Shown in pieces: positions 1 through 6,664 of a stretch of DNA of 13,799 bases. The DNA is taken from positions 1 to 13,799 of the forward strand of contig JAEZCB010000056.1 of the NCBI GenBank assembly GCA_023412755.1. The letters run 5' to 3'. The translations under genes were made by a program, and so were the position numbers. The DNA comes from Bacteroidota bacterium (lineage in GTDB: Bacteria; Bacteroidota; Bacteroidia; Flavobacteriales_F; PHOS-HE28). How positions within the stretch are numbered: position 1 is the first letter of the stretch; every line of letters starts with the position of its first letter. A model generated the notes under the pieces. It worked only from the letters and a program-made list of their open reading frames with translations, was not told the origin of the DNA and did no database searches.

Positions 1-156
1 TCCCAGAACATCCAGGACCAATGGGATGGAACCATGGCCGGTACCAAAGTGCCCCTGGGCGTGTACGTGTACAAGTACCAGATCGAAGGCCACTACCTGC
101 CATCCATGGAAGGCTACGGCCACGTGACCGTGCTGCAGGGAAGTGTGGAGCAATGA
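1..156 (+). CDS. T9SS cargo protein, C-terminal fragment (gliding motility-associated C-terminal domain), 5' end outside window
   Basis: Frame 1 is open from the first base to a TGA at 154-156, giving 51 residues. The fragment contains the motifs WDGTMAGTKVPLGVYVYKY and YGHVTVL. This is the last half of the 'gliding motility-associated C-terminal domain' (CHU_C, type-B sorting signal), which Bacteroidota use to send proteins through the type IX secretion system to the cell surface or medium. The same W-G...P.G.Y.Y....GY.T.L pattern closes the next gene (307-2568), so two T9SS cargo genes lie in tandem. The rest of the protein, and so its surface function, lies outside the window. The family call is firm; the specific role is unknown. 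Confidence 0.85.
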   Translation, partial: SQNIQDQWDGTMAGTKVPLGVYVYKYQIEGHYLPSMEGYGHVTVLQGSVEQ

Positions 157-306
157 TGGAAGTGAGTATCTTGGCCGGGCTGAAGAATCATTGGTCTGTG
201 ATGAATGATCTTCCAAGGCAACCAATTCAACAGGAACACAGTCATTCACAAGATCGACCGCAGAGCGGCGACCCCTTGTACCAAAGAATCATAAGTCGAA
301 GCTAGC
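157..306. other. Intergenic spacer between two T9SS cargo genes
   Basis: These 150 bp hold no convincing gene. A 51-codon reading frame starts with tandem ATGs at 153 and 156, overlapping the upstream stop, and ends at 305. It has no recognisable domain and an unremarkable composition, so I do not call it. The one visible structure is an AT-rich hairpin at 182-213. I see no TAnnTTTG promoter element before the start at 307. Confidence 0.6.
182..213 (+). terminator. Possible weak stem-loop after the upstream T9SS cargo gene
   Basis: GAAG-A-ATCATT (182-192) can pair with AATGATCTTC (204-213), giving 10 base pairs with one bulged A and an 11-nt loop. It sits 26 bp after the upstream stop, where a terminator would be expected. 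It is AT-rich and no T-run follows, so a Rho-independent terminator is doubtful. It could be an mRNA 3'-end stabilising structure. Confidence 0.3.
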
Positions 307-2568
307 ATGAGAGCCATCAGGATGAACTGGATCTTAACCTTGGCCAGTGTGGCCGTACTCTCGAGCGGGGCTTTTGCCCAAGTGACAGTGGACAACAGCA
401 TGTCTCCCCAGCAGTTGGTGGAGGATGTCCTCGTAGGGCAAGGCGTCCAGATCTCCAATGTCACCTACAATGGCCAGGCGAACGTACCTGGAGGCCAGCC
501 GGGCATAGGCTCATTCGAAGCGACCGATAATGCCATTGTGCCATTGGCCGGAGGGGTTGTTCTGGCAACAACGAATGTCACTACGATCCCGGTTTCTTCA
601 ACTGGCTTCGGCGGTGGCTCTGGTCAAAGTGGCGATCCGGACCTCTCCATGCTGGCCGGTGGCCAGAACATGAATGACATCTCGATCTTGGAGTTCGATT
701 TTGTCCCAATTGGTGACACCATCCGCTTCAATTTCATCTTCGCCTCCAATGAGTATCAGTCTTTCACCTGTTCCAACTACAATGATGTATTTGGATTTTT
801 CCTGAGCGGGCCAGGGATCAATGGTCCATTCTCGAACAATGCGAAAAATATCGCACTGGTGCCAAACACCAATGTGCCGATCGGGATCAATACGCTGAAC
901 TCAGGATCATCCTCTTCCTCAAGCACCACGAACTGCGATAATGCCGACCCCAATTGGCAGGCGAATAGCGTCTATTTTGTGAATAACATCCCCCAACAGG
1001 TCATCGATTTCAATGGCCTGACCGTACCTCTTACCGCCTGGTCAGAAGTCATATGCGGCGAGACCTACCACATCAAACTGGCCATTGCTGATGCGGTGGA
1101 TTCTGGTTTCGACTCAGGCGTATTTCTGGAGGCAGGCAGCTTCGCCAGTACACCCATTGTTCCGGCTATTGCCGAAGGGCCTAATTTCATTCCAGGAACA
1201 GATGGTGAGCCAAATACCATCTTGCGCAGCTGCCTACCAGTGATCTGGACCTTCCAGCGCATAGGTGATGTTGTGGATGTTCCTTTGACCGCCCAGCTCG
1301 ATATCAGCGGAAGCGCGGTGGCCGGTGTGGACTACACTCCGGATTTCCCGGAAGAGATCACTTTCGCCGCCAATGAGACGGAAGTACAGGTGGAAATGTT
1401 CTTCCCGGCGAACACTAATGGCCCACAGAATGTCATCATAACGATCACCTCGCCATCGCTGTGTGCCAATGTGGGTATCATCAACGAGTTCGAGTTCCTG
1501 ATCGATGATCCACCGCCGATGGTGGCTACCGGTTACGATACGAATATCCAGTGTGGTGAACAGCTTGAATTGACCGCGACATTCACCGGTGGGTTCGCAC
1601 CATTCGATGCCAACTGGGCACATGGAGCCACAGGCGCCACCATCACGGTGAGCCCAACTGAACTAACCACTTATTCGGCCACCTTCATCGATACGTGCGG
1701 GACCACCGCTACAGCAGAATTCCAGGTGGGATTGCTTGAACTGCCCCCCGTTCAGATGTTCCTGATCGGCTCCAACTCCCTGGCCGAAGGATGTGATGAG
1801 GCCCAGATCAATGTGGTACGTCCGGCCGGGGTCGAAGGCGACATCACCATCGACTTCGCCTTCTTCGGACCTGCATTACCTGGCCAGGACTTCCAGTTCC
1901 CCGGCAATGTGCTGATCCCCGCTGGCGAGGCCAATGTGATACTGCCTTTCGCACCGGTGAATGACGGTATCGGAGAGGAGATCGAGCACGTGATGGTGGT
2001 TGGCAGTTACACCGATGCCTGTGGTCGCACGGTCGATGCCGAGATCACTTTCATCATCTTCGATGCCCCCCAGATCTGGGTGAATTATCCGGAATACTTC
2101 ATCCAATGCGATGCTGCGGACAGCCTGCTGATCGCGGTGGAAGCCACCGGTGGTTATAACAACCAGATCTCCTACAGCTGGAGCCATGATGCGGATGAGA
2201 CCGGTCCCGAGGTCTGGGTACCCGTTACCGGCTCCACCAGTTATACGGTGACGGCTTCGGATCCATGCGGCTCTTCCGCACAGACCACGATCAATGTGAT
2301 CGTTGATTGTGAGTTGGTCATTCCCAACGTGATGACACCCAATGGCGATGGCGTGAATGACACCTGGGACATCGAAGGGATAACCTACCTGCGGAACACG
2401 GTACGGATCTTCGATCGCTGGGGAACGCTTGTACACGAAGCGAGCAATTACAAGAATAACTGGGGAGCAAGGGATCTTCCTGATGGCACCTATTTCTACG
2501 AGATCCTGGTGGATATGCACGAGGAGCCGTATAAAGGCTACCTGACCATCCTCCGGAATAGTTGGTGA
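307..2568 (+). CDS. Choice-of-anchor L domain protein with type-B T9SS C-terminal sorting domain
   Basis: This is a secreted, probably surface-exposed protein of 753 residues. A Sec signal peptide covers residues 1-24 (hydrophobic stretch, AFA before Q25). Residues about 28-280 resemble the choice-of-anchor L domain (SPQQLVEDVLVGQG, later ILEFDFVPIGDTIRFNFIFASNEY). They contain a serine-rich patch near 200-206. Calx-beta-like segments (about 300-402 and 484-580) alternate with PKD/Ig-like segments (about 403-478 and 585-668). Residues 672-753 form the gliding motility-associated C-terminal domain (NVMTPNGDGVND, then VRIFDRWG and GTYFYEILV). In this family that domain directs T9SS export. ATG at 307 is used; ATG at 322 (M6) would also leave a usable signal peptide. 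Neither has a clear Shine-Dalgarno. It follows another T9SS cargo gene and converges on gpmI with 5 bp between stops. The ligand or adhesive role is unknown. Confidence 0.9.
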   Translation: MRAIRMNWILTLASVAVLSSGAFAQVTVDNSMSPQQLVEDVLVGQGVQISNVTYNGQANVPGGQPGIGSFEATDNAIVPLAGGVVLATTNVTTIPVSSTGFGGGSGQSGDPDLSMLAGGQNMNDISILEFDFVPIGDTIRFNFIFASNEYQSFTCSNYNDVFGFFLSGPGINGPFSNNAKNIALVPNTNVPIGINTLNSGSSSSSSTTNCDNADPNWQANSVYFVNNIPQQVIDFNGLTVPLTAWSEVICGETYHIKLAIADAVDSGFDSGVFLEAGSFASTPIVPAIAEGPNFIPGTDGEPNTILRSCLPVIWTFQRIGDVVDVPLTAQLDISGSAVAGVDYTPDFPEEITFAANETEVQVEMFFPANTNGPQNVIITITSPSLCANVGIINEFEFLIDDPPPMVATGYDTNIQCGEQLELTATFTGGFAPFDANWAHGATGATITVSPTELTTYSATFIDTCGTTATAEFQVGLLELPPVQMFLIGSNSLAEGCDEAQINVVRPAGVEGDITIDFAFFGPALPGQDFQFPGNVLIPAGEANVILPFAPVNDGIGEEIEHVMVVGSYTDACGRTVDAEITFIIFDAPQIWVNYPEYFIQCDAADSLLIAVEATGGYNNQISYSWSHDADETGPEVWVPVTGSTSYTVTASDPCGSSAQTTINVIVDCELVIPNVMTPNGDGVNDTWDIEGITYLRNTVRIFDRWGTLVHEASNYKNNWGARDLPDGTYFYEILVDMHEEPYKGYLTILRNSW

Positions 2569-2578
2569 TCCGATCACC
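2564..2578. repeat. Palindrome spanning two convergent stop codons
   Basis: GGTGATC (2564-2570), one base, then GATCACC (2572-2578) form a perfect inverted repeat. The TGA of the T9SS cargo gene (2566-2568) sits in the left arm. The TGA of gpmI, seen as TCA at 2574-2576, sits in the right arm. As RNA it could form a 5-bp stem with a 5-nt loop. No T-run follows on either strand, so it is not a terminator by itself. Confidence 0.5.
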
Positions 2579-4100
2579 TTACCAATAGCGAGGAGCCCGT
2601 CATTTCGGCGGGCTTTTCAATGCCCATCAGATCCAGGATGGTGGGGGCCACATCCGCCAGAATGCCATCCCTGATGCCGAAGCCCTTGTCATCCAGCAGG
2701 ATCACAGGTACTGGGTTGGTGCTGTGGGCCGTATTGGGCGTACCATCCGCATTCAGCGCCTTATCGGCGTTGCCATGGTCCGCGATGATGATGAAGGAAT
2801 AACCAGCTTCGCGGCCGCATTCCACCACTTGACGCGTGCAGCGATCCGTGGCTTCCACCGCCTTTACAACAGCCTCGAATACCCCGGTATGCCCTACCAT
2901 GTCCGGATTGGCGAAATTCAAGACCACCAGATCCGTGCTTCCCTTCTTCAATTCGCTACAGATGGCATTCGCGATGTCCGGTGCGCTCATCTCCGGCTTT
3001 AGATCGTAGGTGGCTACCTTGGGTGAAGGAAGCATGATCCGCGATTCACCAGGGAATGGCCGTTCCCGGCCGCCGCTGAAGAAGAAGGTGACGTGCGGGT
3101 ACTTCTCGGTTTCCGCGATCCGGATCTGTTCCAGGCCATGTTCAGCGATCACTTCACCCAAGGTCATGCGCAGATCATCCTTGCGGAAGAGCACCTGCAC
3201 ATCCCGGTAAGTAGGATCATACTCCGTCATTGTCACGTAGTGCAACGGCAGCGGTCTCAAGCCATGCTCCGGAAACTCCTGTTGTGTGAGTGCCAGAGTG
3301 ATCTCCCTGCAGCGGTCGGTCCGGAAGTTGAAGCAGATCACCACATCACCTGGCCTTATCGTTGCGAGCGGCGCACCATCCGCTCCGGTGATCAGGTGCG
3401 GTCCTATGAATTCATCGGTGATGCCAGCGGCATAGCTCGTATCGAAAACGGTCAATGGATCCGGGGCCATGTTGCCCTCCCCATGCACCAGCATGCGATA
3501 TGCTTTGGCCACACGTTCCCACCGCCTGTCTCGATCCATGGCGTAGTACCGGCCGATCACACTGGCCACTTTCACATGGGTGTCCCTGGTGGCCGCCAGG
3601 AAGCTTTCCATGTAGCCCCTGCCGCTTTTGGGGTCCGCATCCCTTCCATCGGTGAAGGCGTGGACAAAAACATCCTTCAGCCCACGGCGGTGTGCGATAC
3701 GGCAGAGCGCCTCAAGATGGGTTCGCATGGAATGCACACCGCCATCGGAAAGCAGGCCGATGAAATGCAGCCGTCGTTCCGCTTGTGAGGCCTGTTCCAG
3801 AGCAGCGTTCAGTACAGGATCACGTTCCAAAGAACCATCGGCCACGGCCATATCGATCCTTACCAGATCTTGATGCACCACCCGCCCCGCACCGATGTTC
3901 AGATGCCCGACCTCGCTGTTGCCCATCTGTCCTGGTGGCAGGCCCACATTAATGCCATCGGTGAGCAATCTGGCGTGCGGCGCGGTGGCCAGCAACATGT
4001 CCATGAAAGGCGTATCCGCCTGCGCCACCGCATCTGTGCGATCGCCTGCCCCGATGCCCCAACCATCCAGGATGATGAGCACCGTTCTCGTCCTGTGCAT
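2574..4100 (-). CDS. gpmI: 2,3-bisphosphoglycerate-independent phosphoglycerate mutase
   Basis: This cytosolic glycolytic enzyme interconverts 3- and 2-phosphoglycerate using two Mn ions and a phosphoserine intermediate. The full 508-residue length matches the family. Visible motifs include LDGWG with metal ligand D12, and GNSEVGHLNIG with nucleophile S62. Further along are FTDGRDADP, GRYYAMDRDRRW, FNFRTDRCRE, KYPHVTFFFSGG, NPDMVGHTG, ADHGNAD and TAHS, which supply the other known metal and substrate residues. The frame stays open one codon upstream to a TTG at 4103, but ATG at 4100 is preferred. It gives the D12/S62 numbering of characterised enzymes, and it overlaps the kinase stop by one base (TGATG), the signature of translational coupling. 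It is therefore the second gene of a kinase-gpmI unit. The 3' end carries a terminator serving the convergent gene. Confidence 0.97.
   Translation of the reverse strand: MHRTRTVLIILDGWGIGAGDRTDAVAQADTPFMDMLLATAPHARLLTDGINVGLPPGQMGNSEVGHLNIGAGRVVHQDLVRIDMAVADGSLERDPVLNAALEQASQAERRLHFIGLLSDGGVHSMRTHLEALCRIAHRRGLKDVFVHAFTDGRDADPKSGRGYMESFLAATRDTHVKVASVIGRYYAMDRDRRWERVAKAYRMLVHGEGNMAPDPLTVFDTSYAAGITDEFIGPHLITGADGAPLATIRPGDVVICFNFRTDRCREITLALTQQEFPEHGLRPLPLHYVTMTEYDPTYRDVQVLFRKDDLRMTLGEVIAEHGLEQIRIAETEKYPHVTFFFSGGRERPFPGESRIMLPSPKVATYDLKPEMSAPDIANAICSELKKGSTDLVVLNFANPDMVGHTGVFEAVVKAVEATDRCTRQVVECGREAGYSFIIIADHGNADKALNADGTPNTAHSTNPVPVILLDDKGFGIRDGILADVAPTILDLMGIEKPAEMTGSSLLVR
2594..2617 (+). terminator. 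Intrinsic terminator for the T9SS cargo gene, inside the gpmI coding sequence
   Basis: AGCCCG (2594-2599) pairs with CGGGCT (2609-2614) across a 9-nt loop and is followed by TTTT (2614-2617). It lies 26 bp beyond the stop of the plus-strand gene and entirely within the last codons of the convergent gpmI. The orientation of the T-run fits plus-strand termination only. Confidence 0.7.
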
Positions 4101-5050
4101 CAATGTTTCGGGAATGAGACCACGAAGATAGACCCGCGTGTTTCGCGGGGTTTCACACAGGCGTCGCCACCGAGTTCGCGCGCCGTTCGTTTCACGATAT
4201 AAAGACCAAGGCCGGTGCCGCGTGCAAGGCGCGTTTCCTCGTTGCCGCTACGATAGAATCTCTCGAAGATCCGTTCACGCTCCCCCTCCTCCACGCCTGG
4301 GCCTTCATCGTGCACCAACAATCTCCAACCCTCGCGCCGCCCCACCACCTCCACGGTGATCGTGGTGCCAACGGGAGTATACTTGGCCGCATTCTCAACA
4401 AGGTTCTCCAATATGGTGCGTATCCGATCTGGATCGGTGACCACCTCACATCGTTCGGGTCCTTCGATCAGCACGGTATGCCCCGGGGCCAGCTGTGGCG
4501 TGACGACCTCCAGCACATCACGCAGAAAGGCCATTATATCAAGCCGCTCCAGCACAAGCTCCTGGCCGCGCTCCTCCGAGCGCGTGGTGCGCAGTACTTT
4601 TTCCGTGAGCATGGCCAGCCGGTCCGTTTCCCTGATGGCTTGCATCCGGAGTTCTTCCCGAACATCGCCATCCAGACCGGGGCGGGCAAGCGTCTGTAGT
4701 TGAAGCTTGATGGCCGCTATGGGTGAACGGAGTTCATGCGTCACCGCCAGCAGGAAGTTCCGTTGCGATCGTGCAAGTGCCAGATCCCGCCGTATGGCAC
4801 GCAGGGTGAGATAGAGCACCACGAGCACGATCACAAGGAACACCACGCCCTCTCCTACGATCATGCGCATGGCCCTTGGCGCATCCATGACCTGTGGTGC
4901 ATCGCCACCCAGCGCGGCGATCTCCATGCTCAGCCGGGCAACGGTCTCCTCTTTGCGCACCAGCAATACCGCCCACCAGACGAATTGCAGCACGATGTAC
5001 ACCGCCAGCACGGTGAAAAGCACATATGTACGCCGTTGATCATGCGCCAT
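4100..5050 (-). CDS. Membrane sensor histidine kinase
   Basis: This 316-residue two-component sensor kinase sits in the inner membrane. TM1 spans about residues 9-31. A short external loop of about 35 residues follows, then TM2 (about 69-86), a HisKA dimerisation segment with phospho-accepting H105 in THELRSP, and a HATPase domain. The HATPase domain shows the N box (LVENAAKY), the G1 motif (HDEGPG), an F box (RIFERFY) and the G2 motif (GTGLGLYIV). The loop is too small for a standard sensor fold, so the kinase may sense membrane state or a partner protein. No response regulator is adjacent; it overlaps gpmI by one base instead. The reading frame extends to a TTG at 5080. ATG at 5050 is chosen because a Bacteroidota -7 element lies just 5 nt upstream, within that extension. 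The signal is unknown. Confidence 0.93.
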   Translation of the reverse strand: MAHDQRRTYVLFTVLAVYIVLQFVWWAVLLVRKEETVARLSMEIAALGGDAPQVMDAPRAMRMIVGEGVVFLVIVLVVLYLTLRAIRRDLALARSQRNFLLAVTHELRSPIAAIKLQLQTLARPGLDGDVREELRMQAIRETDRLAMLTEKVLRTTRSEERGQELVLERLDIMAFLRDVLEVVTPQLAPGHTVLIEGPERCEVVTDPDRIRTILENLVENAAKYTPVGTTITVEVVGRREGWRLLVHDEGPGVEEGERERIFERFYRSGNEETRLARGTGLGLYIVKRTARELGGDACVKPRETRGSIFVVSFPKH

Positions 5051-5055
5051 GCCGC

Positions 5056-5063
5056 CAAAAGTA
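5056..5063 (-). promoter_or_regulatory. Bacteroidota -7 promoter element (TACTTTTG) for the histidine kinase-gpmI unit
   Basis: Read on the minus strand, TACTTTTG matches the Bacteroidota consensus TAnnTTTG. It ends 5 nt before the kinase ATG (5050), so the transcript would start at or very near the start codon. The only upstream TTG is 14 nt away (5080-5078). That is shorter than the usual -33 spacing, so the -33 element is weak or absent. Confidence 0.6.
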
Positions 5064-5065
5064 GA

Positions 5066-5111
5066 GGTCCATCTTCGCAACCTCCTTATATTGCCTCACG
5101 GCAGATGGACC
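5066..5111. repeat. 9-bp inverted repeat in the divergent kinase/HD-protein promoter region
   Basis: GGTCCATCT (5066-5074) and AGATGGACC (5103-5111) are perfect reverse complements, 28 bp apart. The left half lies just upstream of the kinase -7 element. The right half covers the start codon of the HD-domain gene. A shared operator is possible but unproven, and chance remains an alternative. Confidence 0.4.
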
Positions 5112-5695
5112 CTCAAGCCGCCAAGGCCTACATACTGGCCAAGCTACGGTACGAACTTCCGCCCAACCGGACCTACCACAGCCTGGAACACACCTTGGAT
5201 GTGTATGCCAGTGCCATCGGTATCGCCGAGCGCGAAGGATTGACCGGGGAGGATCTGACCTTGCTCAAGATCGCCGCGCTCTACCATGATTCCGGTTTTA
5301 CCGAGCGGGATGATCGGCACGAGGAGGCCAGTTGCGATATCGTGCGCGGAAAACTTCCCGAATTCGGATTCACAGCGGAACAGGTGGATAAGGTCTGTGC
5401 GATGATCCTTTCCACCAGCATTCCACAAACACCCAGGACCGCACTGGATCGCATACTCTGCGATGCCGATCTGGATTACCTGGGCAGGGGCGATTTCATA
5501 CGGATCGGCGATCACCTGTTCCAGGAACTGCGTGCCTACGGGGCATTATCAACAGAAGTGGAATGGAACAGGTTGCAGGTGGATTTTCTGGAGAAGCACC
5601 ACTACTTCACAGAGACCAACAAAAGGATCCGGGAGCCGGTGAAGCAGCGGCACCTTGCCGAGATCCGCATCTGGCTGGCGCAGCATGATAAATGA
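5105..5695 (+). CDS. HD-domain metal-dependent phosphohydrolase (predicted)
   Basis: This is a soluble cytosolic protein of 196 residues with the HD-superfamily metal-binding pattern. H25/H29 lie in YHSLEH, H61-D62 in ALYHDSGF, and D120/D122 in LCDADLDYLG. HD proteins hydrolyse phosphate esters such as nucleotides or cyclic nucleotides. The YH..EH / YHD / D.DL.YLG arrangement recalls the uncharacterised 'predicted metal-dependent HD phosphohydrolase' family (COG4339-like); that assignment is from memory. ATG at 5105 is chosen although the frame is open further upstream, because homology-like sequence begins here and the upstream extension would run antisense into the kinase. It is divergent from the histidine kinase and ends in a bidirectional terminator. 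The substrate is unknown. Confidence 0.87.
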   Translation: MDPQAAKAYILAKLRYELPPNRTYHSLEHTLDVYASAIGIAEREGLTGEDLTLLKIAALYHDSGFTERDDRHEEASCDIVRGKLPEFGFTAEQVDKVCAMILSTSIPQTPRTALDRILCDADLDYLGRGDFIRIGDHLFQELRAYGALSTEVEWNRLQVDFLEKHHYFTETNKRIREPVKQRHLAEIRIWLAQHDK

Positions 5696-5725
5696 AAGGA
5701 CCCCTGCCAGCGGCCGGGGTCCTTT
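5695..5725. terminator. Bidirectional intrinsic terminator between the HD gene and tRNA-Phe
   Basis: AAAGGACCCC (5695-5704) pairs perfectly with GGGGTCCTTT (5716-5725), a 10-bp stem whose 11-nt loop could pair further (GCC/GGC). The arms supply T-rich 3' ends on both strands. It can therefore end both the plus-strand HD transcript, whose stop codon it overlaps by one base, and the minus-strand tRNA transcript. Confidence 0.88.
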
Positions 5726-5730
5726 ACTTG

Positions 5731-5803
5731 TGGTGCCTCCCAGAATCGAACTGGGGACACACGGATTTTCAATCCGTTGCTCTACCAGCTGAGCTAAGGC
5801 ACC
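5731..5803 (-). tRNA. tRNA-Phe (anticodon GAA)
   Basis: The minus strand folds as a complete 73-nt cloverleaf. The acceptor GGTGCCT pairs with AGGCACC. The D arm is GCTC/GAGC, and the anticodon stem ACGGA/TCCGT closes a TTGAAAA loop with anticodon GAA. The T arm is CCCAG/CTGGG with TTCGATT in the loop. The discriminator is A, and the next bases are CAA, so the CCA end is not encoded and must be added enzymatically. The gene stands alone between two plus-strand genes, with its own promoter-like element at 5846-5853 and a shared terminator at 5695-5725. Confidence 0.97.
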
Positions 5804-5845
5804 ATTACTTTGCCCGAACGAGTGCTCAACCTCACTTGGGGGGCG

Positions 5846-5853
5846 CAAAGATA
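5846..5853 (-). promoter_or_regulatory. Bacteroidota -7 promoter element (TATCTTTG) for tRNA-Phe
   Basis: On the minus strand TATCTTTG fits TAnnTTTG and lies 42 nt before the tRNA 5' end, leaving a short leader. A TTG sits 14 nt upstream (5870-5868) and overlaps the coaX start codon. The tRNA promoter and the coaX 5' end therefore occupy the same DNA on opposite strands. Confidence 0.55.
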
Positions 5854-5869
5854 GGCAGATATCGTTACA

Positions 5870-6664
5870 ATGGAAGTTGGCCTTACCCTGGTGGTGGACA
5901 TAGGTAATACCCGGACCAAATGCGGCCTTTTCCGCGGACACAGGCTGGTACGCACCTTCGTGGTACCCGGCAATGACGCCAGCCTTTTGGCAACAGCACT
6001 TATTGGCCCGGCCCCGGAAGCGATCGTGGTGGGATCCGTGGCCCGGCAAGATGACCCGGTGGTGGATCTGCTGTGCGGTATCGCACCTGTGCTTGAAGTG
6101 AAGGGGGATTCATCCGTTCCGATCAAGAACAGCTATTCCACCAGGCATACCTTGGGCGTGGACCGGCTGGCCAATGCGGTGGGTGCACATTTTCTTTTTC
6201 CTGACAGGCCCGTACTGGTCATCGATGCCGGCACTTGCATCACTTACGATCTGGTGGATGCCGGTGGTGTGTATGCCGGTGGTGCCATCTCGCCAGGGGC
6301 CAGCATGCGTGCCCGCAGCCTCCATGCGTACAGCGCGCGGCTTCCCCTGGTGGTCCCGCAGGAAGCCCCGGCCCTATTAGGCACCGATACGGAGGGTTCC
6401 ATCCAGGCCGGCATCCATCATGGCATCGTATCGGAGATGCACGGGATGATCGAAGCCCATGGGCAACACAGGTCATCCATGGCCGTTACCATCACCGGCG
6501 GAGATGCGGTCCGATACACCCGCGCCCTGAAAAGTGGCATCTTTGCGCATCCTTATCTGACCCTGCTAGGTCTTTATGCGATACTCATACATGATCGTGG
6601 CCGTCTCGGCACTGCTGCATCACTTGGTGCCGGTGCAGGTAAAGGCCCAGGGGCAACAGGGTAG
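5870..6664 (+). CDS. coaX: Type III pantothenate kinase
   Basis: This 264-residue cytosolic enzyme phosphorylates pantothenate, the first committed step of coenzyme A synthesis. The ASKHA-fold motifs are present: DIGNTRTK (D10-K17) for phosphate binding, then LGVDR (catalytic-type D98), then IDAGTC (D119-C123) and the GGAISPG loop. ATG at 5870 places the first motif at the expected distance from the N-terminus. The C-terminus is odd. After the usual final helix (LTLLGLYAILI) comes an alanine/glycine-rich tail, and this region overlaps the next gene's signal peptide in another frame for 89 nt. It heads a plus-strand cluster of envelope genes. No Shine-Dalgarno is visible. Confidence 0.95.
   Translation: MEVGLTLVVDIGNTRTKCGLFRGHRLVRTFVVPGNDASLLATALIGPAPEAIVVGSVARQDDPVVDLLCGIAPVLEVKGDSSVPIKNSYSTRHTLGVDRLANAVGAHFLFPDRPVLVIDAGTCITYDLVDAGGVYAGGAISPGASMRARSLHAYSARLPLVVPQEAPALLGTDTEGSIQAGIHHGIVSEMHGMIEAHGQHRSSMAVTITGGDAVRYTRALKSGIFAHPYLTLLGLYAILIHDRGRLGTAASLGAGAGKGPGATG

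Noticed and set aside
21..305. 94-codon plus-strand open frame at the window start
   Set aside because: Its first half runs out of frame over the T9SS sorting domain read in frame 1. The tail shows no domain, signal or coding character.
905..930. Serine-codon-rich stretch as a possible phase-variable repeat
   Set aside because: Mixed TCA/TCC/TCT/AGC codons give no uniform repeat unit for slippage. It is just a low-complexity linker.
1876..2577. 233-codon open frame antisense to the T9SS cargo gene
   Set aside because: It lies wholly opposite a gene with clear domains, and its translation shows no recognisable motif.
3093..3788. 231-codon open frame antisense to gpmI
   Set aside because: It lies opposite catalytic-motif codons of gpmI and has no coherent protein features.
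5051..5080. Upstream TTG start for the histidine kinase (30 extra bases)
   Set aside because: The extension covers the TACTTTTG promoter element. ATG at 5050 gives a normal kinase N-terminus.
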